NCBI GenBank assembly: GCA_964509295.1
Contig: CAZDWS010000001.1
Location: 124,001-188,000, forward strand
DNA length: 64,000 nt
Origin: JBGSQR01 sp964509295
GTDB taxonomy: Bacteria > Desulfobacterota > Desulfuromonadia > Geobacterales > Pseudopelobacteraceae
Direction of reading: 5' to 3'
Of this stretch, positions 43,319 through 50,586 are shown piece after piece. A program made the translations under genes and the position numbers. The number at the start of each line of letters is the position of its first letter. The stretch's first letter is position 1. The notes beneath the pieces are model-generated. The model was not told where the DNA came from. It saw only the letters and a program-made list of their open reading frames with translations, and made no database searches.

Positions 43319-44599
43319 TCACAACTCCTTGTTTAACGGTTTTGAAACTGGCCGGTAGCATGGCTTATCAAATTTCAGCTGCAGGCAGCCGGTGAAGCGC
43401 TCTTCAAACGCTCCTTCACAGTAGCAAAGGTAATAATCCCACATACGAATGAAGCGCTCCGGATAACCCAGTGACTTGACCCTGTCCAGGGCTCCATGAA
43501 AATTGCAGCGCCATTCACGCAGAGTACGGGCATAGTGACCCGTAATGTCCTCCAGGTTTGTCAGTCTCAGATCAGTGGAAACTGATGCAGCTTCAGACAT
43601 GGCCGTCAGAGAAGGGCAGCAGCCACCGGGGAAGATATAATGGTTTATGAATTCCGGACTCTTGAGATATTTTTTATAAGCATGATCCGGCATGGTAATA
43701 ACCTGGATCAAGGCCGCACCGTCAGGTTTCAGCCTTTCTCCGCAGACTTTGAAAAACTCGGGCAAATGCCTGTGGCCAACCGCCTCAATCATTTCAATTG
43801 AAACCAGACGGTCGAAACTCCCCTGCAGGTCTCTGTAATCCTGTTTAAGCAGCGAAATCCGGCCTGACATGCCGCTCTTTTCAAACAGTTGTTCTGCAAA
43901 GGCATGCTGCTGTGAGGAAATTGTCGTTGTGGTCACATGACAGCCGTAATGTTGAGCTGCATGCAGGGCAAAGCCGCCCCAGCCGGTGCCGATTTCCAGC
44001 AGTGTCATACCAGGTTTAAGTTCAAGTTTTCTGCAGATAGTATCAAACTTGGCCATGGAAGCTTCCTCCAGTGTACTGTCAGGAGTTTCGAAAATGCCGC
44101 TGGAATAGGCCATGGTCGAATCCAGAAACAGCCGGTAGAAATCATTGCCCAGATCATAGTGTGCTGCAATATTTTTCCGACTGCCGCTGCGGGTATTGTC
44201 ATTCATCAGGTGCAGCAGACGCTGAAAACCGGAGAAGAAACTGGCTAATCCGCTCTCAAGATTATTCTGAGCTGCCTGGTTGCGCACCATGATTCTTACC
44301 AGAGCGGGCAAGTCATCACAGTCCCACATTCCTCGCAGATATGCCTCTGCGGCTCCCAGGCTTCCGCCGCCTACCAGCATGCGGTAAAATGCGGGATCAT
44401 TAACAGAAATACAGGCGGCCGGTTCTAAACCTGGCCGACCGAACCGTACCTGCTCCCCTGCCTCAATAAACATAACCCTGCCGTAACTTATGGCAGCCAT
44501 ACTTTTAAAAACAATGCCCCGCATCAGCTTGACCATAATACTTGATGACGAATCCATTGAATTGGCATATTCCGGTGTAATCTGTTCTTCGCCGTTCAA
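43319..44599 (-). CDS. cfa: Cyclopropane-fatty-acyl-phospholipid synthase family methyltransferase
   Basis: A 426-residue SAM-dependent enzyme acting on unsaturated membrane phospholipids. An N-terminal lipid-contact domain (to about 125) is followed by IAAHYDLGNDFYRLFLD, the SAM motif LLEIGTGWGGFALHAA and the late YYLCYCEGAFEERFTG segment. The start is a TTG at 44599 overlapping the DUF1365 stop. GGAGG at 44608-44612 supports it. In this operon type, related methyltransferases may also take part in furan fatty-acid formation, so the product is not certain. Confidence 0.9.
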   Translation of the reverse strand: MNGEEQITPEYANSMDSSSSIMVKLMRGIVFKSMAAISYGRVMFIEAGEQVRFGRPGLEPAACISVNDPAFYRMLVGGGSLGAAEAYLRGMWDCDDLPALVRIMVRNQAAQNNLESGLASFFSGFQRLLHLMNDNTRSGSRKNIAAHYDLGNDFYRLFLDSTMAYSSGIFETPDSTLEEASMAKFDTICRKLELKPGMTLLEIGTGWGGFALHAAQHYGCHVTTTTISSQQHAFAEQLFEKSGMSGRISLLKQDYRDLQGSFDRLVSIEMIEAVGHRHLPEFFKVCGERLKPDGAALIQVITMPDHAYKKYLKSPEFINHYIFPGGCCPSLTAMSEAASVSTDLRLTNLEDITGHYARTLREWRCNFHGALDRVKSLGYPERFIRMWDYYLCYCEGAFEERFTGCLQLKFDKPCYRPVSKPLNKEL

Positions 44600-45375
44600 G
44601 GGTGATACCTCCCCTTCCTGATCTTGATTTCTGCCGGATGAGGACAGAACCTTACTCCCTTAACCACAATTTTCAGCGCCTGCCAATAGATGGCGGCTAT
44701 AACCTTGGCGGTCATTACCGGCCATTTAACCAGCAATGCGGACATATTTCCCGCCGTCATGGCCAGGCGTTCCAAATCAAGCTGCGCCCGGAACAACAGT
44801 TCTCCCTGCCTGCGGCTTTCCATTCTTACTGACAGATTTTCGGTTGGCTCAAGAAAGCGCCACTGGTAGTCAATCTCCATCGGCATGAACGGAGAAACAT
44901 GAAACTCCTTCTCCAGGTCAAAAACGTGCCAGTCACCTTCTCTTTTGCTTTTACTCACATCCAGCGCCCGCAGGTACTCTTCTCCCCAGGGGGTGTTGTG
45001 AACTTCGGGAACAATGGCCTGCAATGTTGTTCCATCACTGCCATAGCAGTAATAGATGCTGATCGGATTGAAACAGTACCCCAGATAGCTGAGATGGGTC
45101 ATAATCCGGATCGGCCCGACCGGTCGCCAGCCAAGCTGCGTTTCCACAACATCACGTACAGCCGAATCAAGTGTTCCTGTGCCCGGCTTGATATGATCAC
45201 TGCGTCGGAAAGAGGCCCAATTGAACGTTTCCACCGACCAGAGCAGACGATCCGTAAAAACGGTGTCCAGCTCTGCCAGGTCCAGATAAACAAAAAACAA
45301 ATTGTATCTGAACTCGTTATTAACCGGCACCAGACGGCGATGCCCGACCGAACCCTTATAAAGACAGCTTTCCAT
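44596..45375 (-). CDS. DUF1365 protein
   Basis: A 259-residue protein from the ATG at 45375, which overlaps the stop of the FAD-oxidoreductase gene (ATGA). It has ESCLYKGSVGHRRLVPVNNEF, FFVYLDLAELD, the YLGYCFNPISIYYCYG segment and HVSPFMPMEIDYQWRF, all characteristic of DUF1365. The function is unproven. It is almost always linked to an FAD-dependent oxidoreductase and CFA synthase, and is thought to act in modification of membrane acyl chains. Confidence 0.9.
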   Translation of the reverse strand: MESCLYKGSVGHRRLVPVNNEFRYNLFFVYLDLAELDTVFTDRLLWSVETFNWASFRRSDHIKPGTGTLDSAVRDVVETQLGWRPVGPIRIMTHLSYLGYCFNPISIYYCYGSDGTTLQAIVPEVHNTPWGEEYLRALDVSKSKREGDWHVFDLEKEFHVSPFMPMEIDYQWRFLEPTENLSVRMESRRQGELLFRAQLDLERLAMTAGNMSALLVKWPVMTAKVIAAIYWQALKIVVKGVRFCPHPAEIKIRKGRYHP

Positions 45376-46619
45376 CAGAGTTTTTTGCCGAACTGTCCGC
45401 AGACGGCCAGTGCGCTGTTGACGCCATCCTCGTGGAACCCATAACCCCAGTAGGCGCCGCAAAACCAGGTCCGGTTAATGCCGTTGATTTCACTGCGCCG
45501 CTTCTGGGCTTCAAAAGCTGCAGCAGAATAGGACGGATGATGATAAATGAGCTTTTTAATAATTTTATCCGCAGCAATCGCTTCCGGCGTGTTGAGTGTA
45601 ACGCAAAATTCCACCGGCGCCTGCAGGGACTGCAACTTGTTCATCCAGTATGTAACCGCTACGCCATCGCCATCTGTTTCAGGAATCAGGTAGTTCCAGC
45701 TGGCCCAGGCTTTTTTCAGACCGGGCATCAAGGCGGCATCCGTATGCAGCACCGTTTTATTAAGCTGATAGGGAATGGCTCCCAGCAGCTCCAGTTCCGT
45801 TTCCGAAGGGTCTGCCAGTATGCCCAGTGACTGGTCGCTGTGGCAGGCCAGCACGACCTGATCAAAACTTTCAATACTTCCATCCGGCAGCGTCAGCTCC
45901 ACATAATCCGCAGACCTGCGCACCGAACGAACGGGAGTTGAAAGCCTGATCCGATCACGGAACGGGCGGGAAATCGGTTCCAGATAACTGCTGGAACCGC
46001 CGCTGACAACTCGCCAGCGTGGCTGGTCAATGACATTCAGCAATCCGTGATTGGAGAAAAAGTGGGCAAAGGCAGCGGCCGGGAATTGCTGGAACTGTTC
46101 CGGATCAGCCGACCAGATCGCCGCCCCCATGGGGATCAAAAACTTATCCTTGAACATTTTGGAATATCCCTTTTTCTTGAGATATTCGCCCAGAGTCAAA
46201 GACATATCGCTGTCCTCAAGCAGTTCGGCGGATTCGTTATTAAAGCGGAAAATATCCAGCAACATGGCCCAGAAAGGCAGGTTAAGCAGATTTTTGTGTT
46301 GACTGAAAAGCGTCTCCAGATTTGTGGCGCTGTACTCCAGGCCGGTCTGCTTACAGGAAACGCTGAAACTCATTACGCTGGGCTGTGAAGCGACACCGAG
46401 CCTGTCCAGCAGTTTGATGAAATTTGGGTAGGTCCGTTCATTGAACACAATGAAACCGGTATCGACCCGATAGTTTTTACTACCCACCTCTACGTCATGA
46501 GTGTCCGTATGGCCGCCGAGACGGTTATTCGCTTCGAACAATGTAACTTCATGACTGTCACTCAGCAGGTGTGCAGTCAGTAGCCCGGAAATACCTCCAC
46601 CGATGATTGCAATTTTCAT
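45375..46619 (-). CDS. NAD(P)/FAD-dependent oxidoreductase (amine-oxidase fold)
   Basis: A 414-residue flavoprotein beginning with the dinucleotide motif KIAIIGGGISGLLTAHLL and FEANNRLGGHTDTH, followed by FIVFNERTYPNFIKLLDRLG. This group accompanies CFA synthase and DUF1365. In Rhodobacter a member of this kind of cluster participates in furan fatty acid biosynthesis. It is the first gene of the minus-strand lipid operon. A 16-base ATGAC/GTCAT inverted repeat (46699-46714) lies upstream. Confidence 0.88.
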   Translation of the reverse strand: MKIAIIGGGISGLLTAHLLSDSHEVTLFEANNRLGGHTDTHDVEVGSKNYRVDTGFIVFNERTYPNFIKLLDRLGVASQPSVMSFSVSCKQTGLEYSATNLETLFSQHKNLLNLPFWAMLLDIFRFNNESAELLEDSDMSLTLGEYLKKKGYSKMFKDKFLIPMGAAIWSADPEQFQQFPAAAFAHFFSNHGLLNVIDQPRWRVVSGGSSSYLEPISRPFRDRIRLSTPVRSVRRSADYVELTLPDGSIESFDQVVLACHSDQSLGILADPSETELELLGAIPYQLNKTVLHTDAALMPGLKKAWASWNYLIPETDGDGVAVTYWMNKLQSLQAPVEFCVTLNTPEAIAADKIIKKLIYHHPSYSAAAFEAQKRRSEINGINRTWFCGAYWGYGFHEDGVNSALAVCGQFGKKL

Positions 46620-46799
46620 GAGTTCGCTTTCCTTTTCATGGCCTGAGAATCTACATCAATCAAAGCCTAATCTGCATTACGCTCAAGTCAATCCACAAAT
46701 GACTTAATTGTCATAAAAAACATTGTTTAGTTAGTTCTGTTCTTATAAAGTTGGCACATATACCTGTCCGTTTTGATCACTTCAGAAGAGAGGAAAATT

Positions 46800-47516
46800 A
46801 TGCCGGAATCACTTTTAATACCATCAGTTGACACCAGAATCGGTGCCCTGGAAGAGTACAACCGCCGTCAGCTCAGTCGAGTCGAAATGAAAGAAAAGGG
46901 ACTGAAACCACAACCGGCAATAACAATTTCACGAGAATTCGGCTGTGAAGCATATCCGGTGGCTGAAAAAGTTTGCGAGGTCATGAAACAGCAAACCGGA
47001 AATGAATGGCTGTTGATGGATAACGCCCTGATTGAGGCTGTCTGTACACAACACAATCTTTCCAAAGAAATGCTTAAAAATCTGGGTGAAAAAAACCGCT
47101 ACCTGAACGAATTTCTGGCTGCTTTTTCTTCCAACTGGGGCAGCCAGGAGGACCACTTCAGGCTGTTGAGCAAGTTCATCATTTCAATCGCTACTGAAGG
47201 TAATGTTGTCATAGTTGGCCGTGGCAGCGCCGTCGTTACGCAACACCTGAAAAACTGTTACCACTTCAAACTGTTTGCACCCATGTGCTTTAAAACCTTG
47301 TCAATCTCTCGCAGGCTTGATCTTTCTTCAGCAGATGCAGAGAAAATGATCATAAGAAAACAACAATTGCGTGACCGCTTCAACAAGGAGTTCCTCAATC
47401 TGGACAAGCACGATTTAAGCTATTACGACATGCTTTTCAATAACAGCAGGGTGCCGACCGAATCTATCGCCGAGACAATTTCAGAGTATGTAATGAAAAA
47501 ACAGCTGCCTATCTGA
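46800..47516 (+). CDS. Cytidylate-kinase-like family protein
   Basis: A 238-residue protein from the ATG at 46800 with GAGAGG upstream (an in-frame TTG at 46773 is less likely). The sequence ITISREFGCEAYPVAEKVCE aligns with the P-loop region of the cytidylate-kinase-like family, where the usual S-R-x-x-G-S-G-G is changed to G-C-E-A, removing most glycines. IVGRGSAVV and a C-terminal RDRFNKEFLNLDKHDLSYYD are conserved. Catalytic activity is therefore in doubt. It is divergent from the lipid operon, and its role is unknown. Confidence 0.78.
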   Translation: MPESLLIPSVDTRIGALEEYNRRQLSRVEMKEKGLKPQPAITISREFGCEAYPVAEKVCEVMKQQTGNEWLLMDNALIEAVCTQHNLSKEMLKNLGEKNRYLNEFLAAFSSNWGSQEDHFRLLSKFIISIATEGNVVIVGRGSAVVTQHLKNCYHFKLFAPMCFKTLSISRRLDLSSADAEKMIIRKQQLRDRFNKEFLNLDKHDLSYYDMLFNNSRVPTESIAETISEYVMKKQLPI

Positions 47517-47543
47517 TCTTATATTAACTGCTACAACTCTTCG

Positions 47544-48170
47544 CTATTCTCCTGTTTTTACAGGAATCATTATTTCGTTTCTGCGCATAAACCAGGGTGT
47601 AAACGGCGGATTATAGCGCGCCCAGATCGGGTCTCCCACAACAGTGAGACCCGTTTCTTTTATCCACAGTTCCAGTTCCAGTTTATTTTCCAGGTAGTTT
47701 TTTTCACTCCATAAACCTGAGTATCTAACAACAGCCATCTGGCGTGCCGGAACCATACGAAGCGTTACAGCCGGATCAAGTGGTTCCGGCAGTGTTGCCA
47801 GTGTATAGGACGCCGGCATCATAAAGCTTACAGCCCATTTACCCTTTACAAGCTGCTGACCTACCGGGGCAGTCATACTGATTTTTTCACCGACAGACTC
47901 CTGGGAGACCGGTGCGGTCATCTCCACTTTTGACCGCAAACGGTTGTCTCCTGAAATGTACTTGAAAAGCTTATTAAAGGCTTTACTGCCTGCATCCTCC
48001 AAAGTGCCTTCAACAAAGGTTTCTGCAACAATGTGCGGCGCATAGTCCCGAAGCTCCATTTTTTTTGCGGACTTTAAAACCTTGTATGCCGCCTCTTCAA
48101 TCGCTATAGCATTCACAACCCCTAAAACAAAAAACAGTACAGATAATATTAAAGTATATACAGTTTTCAC
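47544..48170 (-). CDS. Exported SOUL-family haem-binding protein
   Basis: A 208-residue protein with a signal peptide (about residues 1-23) and the SOUL/HEBP signature IEEAAYKVLKSAKKMELRDY, VEMTAPVSQE and KISMTAPVGQQ, then the closing IPVKTGE. SOUL proteins bind haem or tetrapyrroles. The start is GTG at 48170 with AAGGAG. It is transcribed away from the B12-dependent regulator with a small gene before it, so the two may share control by that regulator. Confidence 0.86.
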   Translation of the reverse strand: MKTVYTLILSVLFFVLGVVNAIAIEEAAYKVLKSAKKMELRDYAPHIVAETFVEGTLEDAGSKAFNKLFKYISGDNRLRSKVEMTAPVSQESVGEKISMTAPVGQQLVKGKWAVSFMMPASYTLATLPEPLDPAVTLRMVPARQMAVVRYSGLWSEKNYLENKLELELWIKETGLTVVGDPIWARYNPPFTPWFMRRNEIMIPVKTGE

Positions 48171-48179
48171 AATTTCTCC

Positions 48180-48440
48180 TTACTTAGCTTTATGAATATC
48201 ATTGGCCGCCAGATCGGCCAAAATGCACTCATACGCCGCAATTGAAGCGTCAACCTCAGCATTACCCAAGGCACCTCGACCGGTCCAGTCATTACCCTGC
48301 CGAACATACAGACTCTTTAGTATACCCCTGATGATCTTTTTTGCCTGAGGCATATTCTGACCTGCGAGCTGAGTTAATCCCGAATGAACCGACTCAAAAG
48401 TATCTTCATAGTGTCCTTCAATACATTTAATCATTGACAT
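48180..48440 (-). CDS. Small hypothetical protein
   Basis: An 86-residue protein from the ATG at 48440, chosen for the GGAGG at 48451-48455. The frame extends upstream to a TTG at 48482 without a good site. It is helical and soluble, with ESVHSGLTQLAGQNMPQAKK and a single cysteine pair (C at residues 5 and 71). Not recognised. It is the first gene after the operator region shared with the B12-dependent regulator and lies ten bases from the SOUL gene. Confidence 0.7.
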   Translation of the reverse strand: MSMIKCIEGHYEDTFESVHSGLTQLAGQNMPQAKKIIRGILKSLYVRQGNDWTGRGALGNAEVDASIAAYECILADLAANDIHKAK

Positions 48441-48519
48441 ATTTTTAAAACCTCCTTTGTTGGAGTAGTTTTTTATAGACAATTGACTCTCATAATGCTA
48501 ATTTTACATACAAAAAAAT

Positions 48520-48536
48520 TTTTGTCTAGGACAAAA
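48520..48536. promoter_or_regulatory. Probable operator of the B12-dependent MerR regulator
   Basis: A 7-3-7 palindrome TTTTGTC-TAG-GACAAAA ends two bases before the ATG at 48539 and overlaps the AGGA ribosome site. Binding there would block expression of the regulator and perhaps of the divergent genes at 48440, as autoregulated LitR/CarH operators do. Confidence 0.6.
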
Positions 48537-48538
48537 TT

Positions 48539-49444
48539 ATGGTCATGAAAATTTTATATTCAATTACCGATATAGAACGTGAAACCGGAATCGGCCGCGA
48601 CACTTTGCGTATCTGGGAGAGGCGCTACGGTTTTCCCGCCCCGCAGAGAAATCATCGTGGCGAGCGGATTTACAGCAGCGAGGAACTTGAACGTTTAAGA
48701 TTACTCAAGCAATTACTGGACACGGGCATGCAGCCGGGAAAACTGATCAAACTTGACGAGCATCAGTTACGGCAGTTAACGTCTCAGAAAACTGAAACAG
48801 CCGCATTGTCAGCCGATGTGGAGCTGTTGCTGACAAAACTCAGCACGGCACCACGCTTCTCTTTGATGGGCCATCTGGAAAAACTACTGCAGCAATATGG
48901 TCTGAGCCGCTTTTTGACCGAAGTGGTGGCGCCAATGAATCATGCTGTCGGTGAAGCATGGTTTGCCGGCAGAATCGGGATTATTGAAGAGCATCAATAC
49001 GCCGAAGAAATTAGAATTATTCTGATAAACGCAATGTGCAACCTACCCCAGGACAAAGAATCCCCCAGGGTCCTGCTGACAACACTTCCGGGAGAACCCC
49101 ATAGCATCGGCCTCTTGATGGTGGCCTGCATACTACGGCTGGAAAGGACAAACGTCCTCTCCATCGGCGTACAGACGCCTCTGGAAGAGATTGTACGTGG
49201 AGCAGTTGACAGCAACTCCCATATTGTAGGAATATCATGCAGCGAGTACATAACCCCGCGCAACACCGCCTCACTGCTGGTTAGACTGCGCAAAATGCTG
49301 CCGGACCATATTTTACTATGGGCTGGCGGAAGCGGAGTTAAGTCGATTCGACTTTTGCCCTCCAGCATCAGACTGTTTAATGATTTAAATCAGGTAACAG
49401 TGGCGATTCAAACCGAGTCTCTTCGTAAAATGGCAGCAATTTAA
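48539..49444 (+). CDS. B12-dependent MerR-family transcriptional regulator (LitR/CarH-like)
   Basis: A 301-residue regulator (302 codons including stop). Residues 5-75 are a MerR winged helix (SITDIERETGIGRDTLRIWE). A helical domain holds W141-x9-E151-H152 (VGEAWFAGRIGIIEEH), the light-sensor signature. The B12-binding Rossmann domain carries E186-P-H188-S-I-G191, the ExHxxG pattern of adenosylcobalamin photoreceptors. In Thermus CarH a histidine directly follows the tryptophan and binds cobalt after illumination. Here it is F142. Such regulators repress photolyase, carotenoid or lipid genes in the dark. A palindrome overlaps its own ribosome site. Confidence 0.87.
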   Translation: MVMKILYSITDIERETGIGRDTLRIWERRYGFPAPQRNHRGERIYSSEELERLRLLKQLLDTGMQPGKLIKLDEHQLRQLTSQKTETAALSADVELLLTKLSTAPRFSLMGHLEKLLQQYGLSRFLTEVVAPMNHAVGEAWFAGRIGIIEEHQYAEEIRIILINAMCNLPQDKESPRVLLTTLPGEPHSIGLLMVACILRLERTNVLSIGVQTPLEEIVRGAVDSNSHIVGISCSEYITPRNTASLLVRLRKMLPDHILLWAGGSGVKSIRLLPSSIRLFNDLNQVTVAIQTESLRKMAAI

Positions 49445-49530
49445 TCGGATTAAAATTTTGGCCGGACTTACAACTGCGGCAAACTGTGGTACAGTTTTAG
49501 AACGATTAACCCACAAAAAGGAGAATATGA

Positions 49531-49818
49531 ATGAATAGCAGAGACGAATATGTCCGTAAAATGCAGGCAAAGCTGGAAGAGTGGAACGCTGAAATAGACG
49601 TGCTTTCAGCTAAAGCAGAGGTCGTCAAAGCCGACGTCAAGCACGAGTACACTGAACAGATTGAGGCATTAAAGGTTAAGCAGGCAGAAGCAAAACAGAA
49701 GATTGAAGAGCTGCAACTGACCGGCGAAGTCGCCTGGGAAGATCTTAAAGCGGGTGCAGAACTGGCCTGGAGCGCGATTAGCGAGGCTATCGACTCGGCG
49801 AAATCACGGTTTAAGTAA
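49531..49818 (+). CDS. Small coiled-coil protein (sll1863-like)
   Basis: A 95-residue protein consisting almost entirely of charged coiled-coil helix (MQAKLEEWNAEIDVLSAKAE, IEALKVKQAEAKQKIEELQ), ending in a more hydrophobic segment. It resembles the short stress-related coiled-coil proteins typified by sll1863. AAAGGAG precedes the ATG. The function is unknown; it could bind membranes or DNA. Confidence 0.72.
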   Translation: MNSRDEYVRKMQAKLEEWNAEIDVLSAKAEVVKADVKHEYTEQIEALKVKQAEAKQKIEELQLTGEVAWEDLKAGAELAWSAISEAIDSAKSRFK

Positions 49819-49872
49819 GCTTGAAAATCAAACGGTTTTCCAGGAAATTATAATTCAACATAAAAGCTGAAG

Positions 49873-49983
49873 ACAGTCCCCTCTCCCTGAGGGAGAGGGC
49901 TAGGGTGAGGGGGAAATGCTGCAATACATTTTACTTCTGCCCCCTCATCCGGCCTTCGGCCACCTTCTCCCTCAGGGAGAAGG
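49873..49983. repeat. Palindromic intergenic repeat, TCTCCCTGAGGGAGA type
   Basis: Copy close to that at 42674: CAGTCCCCTCTCCCTGAGGG at the start and CGGCCTTCGGCCACC plus CTTCTCCCTCAGGGAGAAGG at the end. It lies between the coiled-coil and ferritin-like genes, 50 bases before the latter. Confidence 0.85.
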
Positions 49984-50030
49984 AACAAAGACTAATCTGG
50001 AACTGTTTTACATCCCAAAGGAGGAATACA

Positions 50031-50528
50031 ATGGGTTCTAAAGGACGCGAAATTATCGGAATGGATGTTGATGTATTGATCGACCTGCTTCGCCGGGCCT
50101 ATAGCGATGAATGGCTGGCCTATTATCAGTACTGGCTGGGAGCAAAGCTGGTCAAGGGACCAATGAAAGACGCTGTCGGAGCAGAGCTGCTGGTACATGC
50201 CACTGAAGAGCTGATGCACGCCGACATGGTGGCCATGCGTATCATCCAGTTGGGTGGAACGCCTGTTACCAAGCCGGAAGAGTGGTACAAGTTCACCAAC
50301 TGCGGCTATGACGCACCGGATGATCCATTCGTCAAAACTCTGCTGGAACAGAACATCAAAGGCGAGCAATGCGCCATCGCTACTTACAAAAAATTGCTGG
50401 ATATCACCAGGGAAGCCGATCCGGTCACCTATAATATGGTCCTGACCATCCTGAGCCAGGAGGTAGAGCACGAGGAAGACCTGCAATCTCTGCTGGAAGA
50501 TTATGAACTGATGATGACAAGAAGCTAG
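50031..50528 (+). CDS. Ferritin-like di-iron protein
   Basis: A 165-residue four-helix-bundle protein from the ATG at 50031 (AAAGGAGGAATACA upstream). Di-iron ligands are spread over the helices: E in YSDEWLAYYQYWLG, E-x2-H in HATEELMHADMV, E in IKGEQCAIATYKKLL and E-x2-H in SQEVEHEEDLQSLLED. Members of this bacterioferritin/DPS-like group store iron or protect from peroxide. The product may limit oxidative damage in the same conditions as the neighbouring light/stress genes (inference). Confidence 0.88.
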   Translation: MGSKGREIIGMDVDVLIDLLRRAYSDEWLAYYQYWLGAKLVKGPMKDAVGAELLVHATEELMHADMVAMRIIQLGGTPVTKPEEWYKFTNCGYDAPDDPFVKTLLEQNIKGEQCAIATYKKLLDITREADPVTYNMVLTILSQEVEHEEDLQSLLEDYELMMTRS

Positions 50529-50537
50529 GAACTGGGA

Positions 50538-50579
50538 ACTGGGGACTGGTAAAAGCTTTTGATTCTACCAGTCCCCAGT
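50538..50579. terminator. Bidirectional hairpin between ferritin-like and 654-residue protein genes
   Basis: A 14-base perfect stem (ACTGGGGACTGGTA at 50538-50551, TACCAGTCCCCAGT at 50566-50579) with a 14-base loop, between convergent genes. The left side contains the direct repeats GGGAACTGGGGACTGG. There is little U-tract, so it may also be a mobile intergenic repeat. Confidence 0.65.
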
Positions 50580-50586
50580 CCCTGTT

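Noticed and set aside
46751..46766. TTGGCACATATACC resembling a -24 element before the cytidylate-kinase-like gene
   Set aside because: No GC at the -12 position after ten bases.
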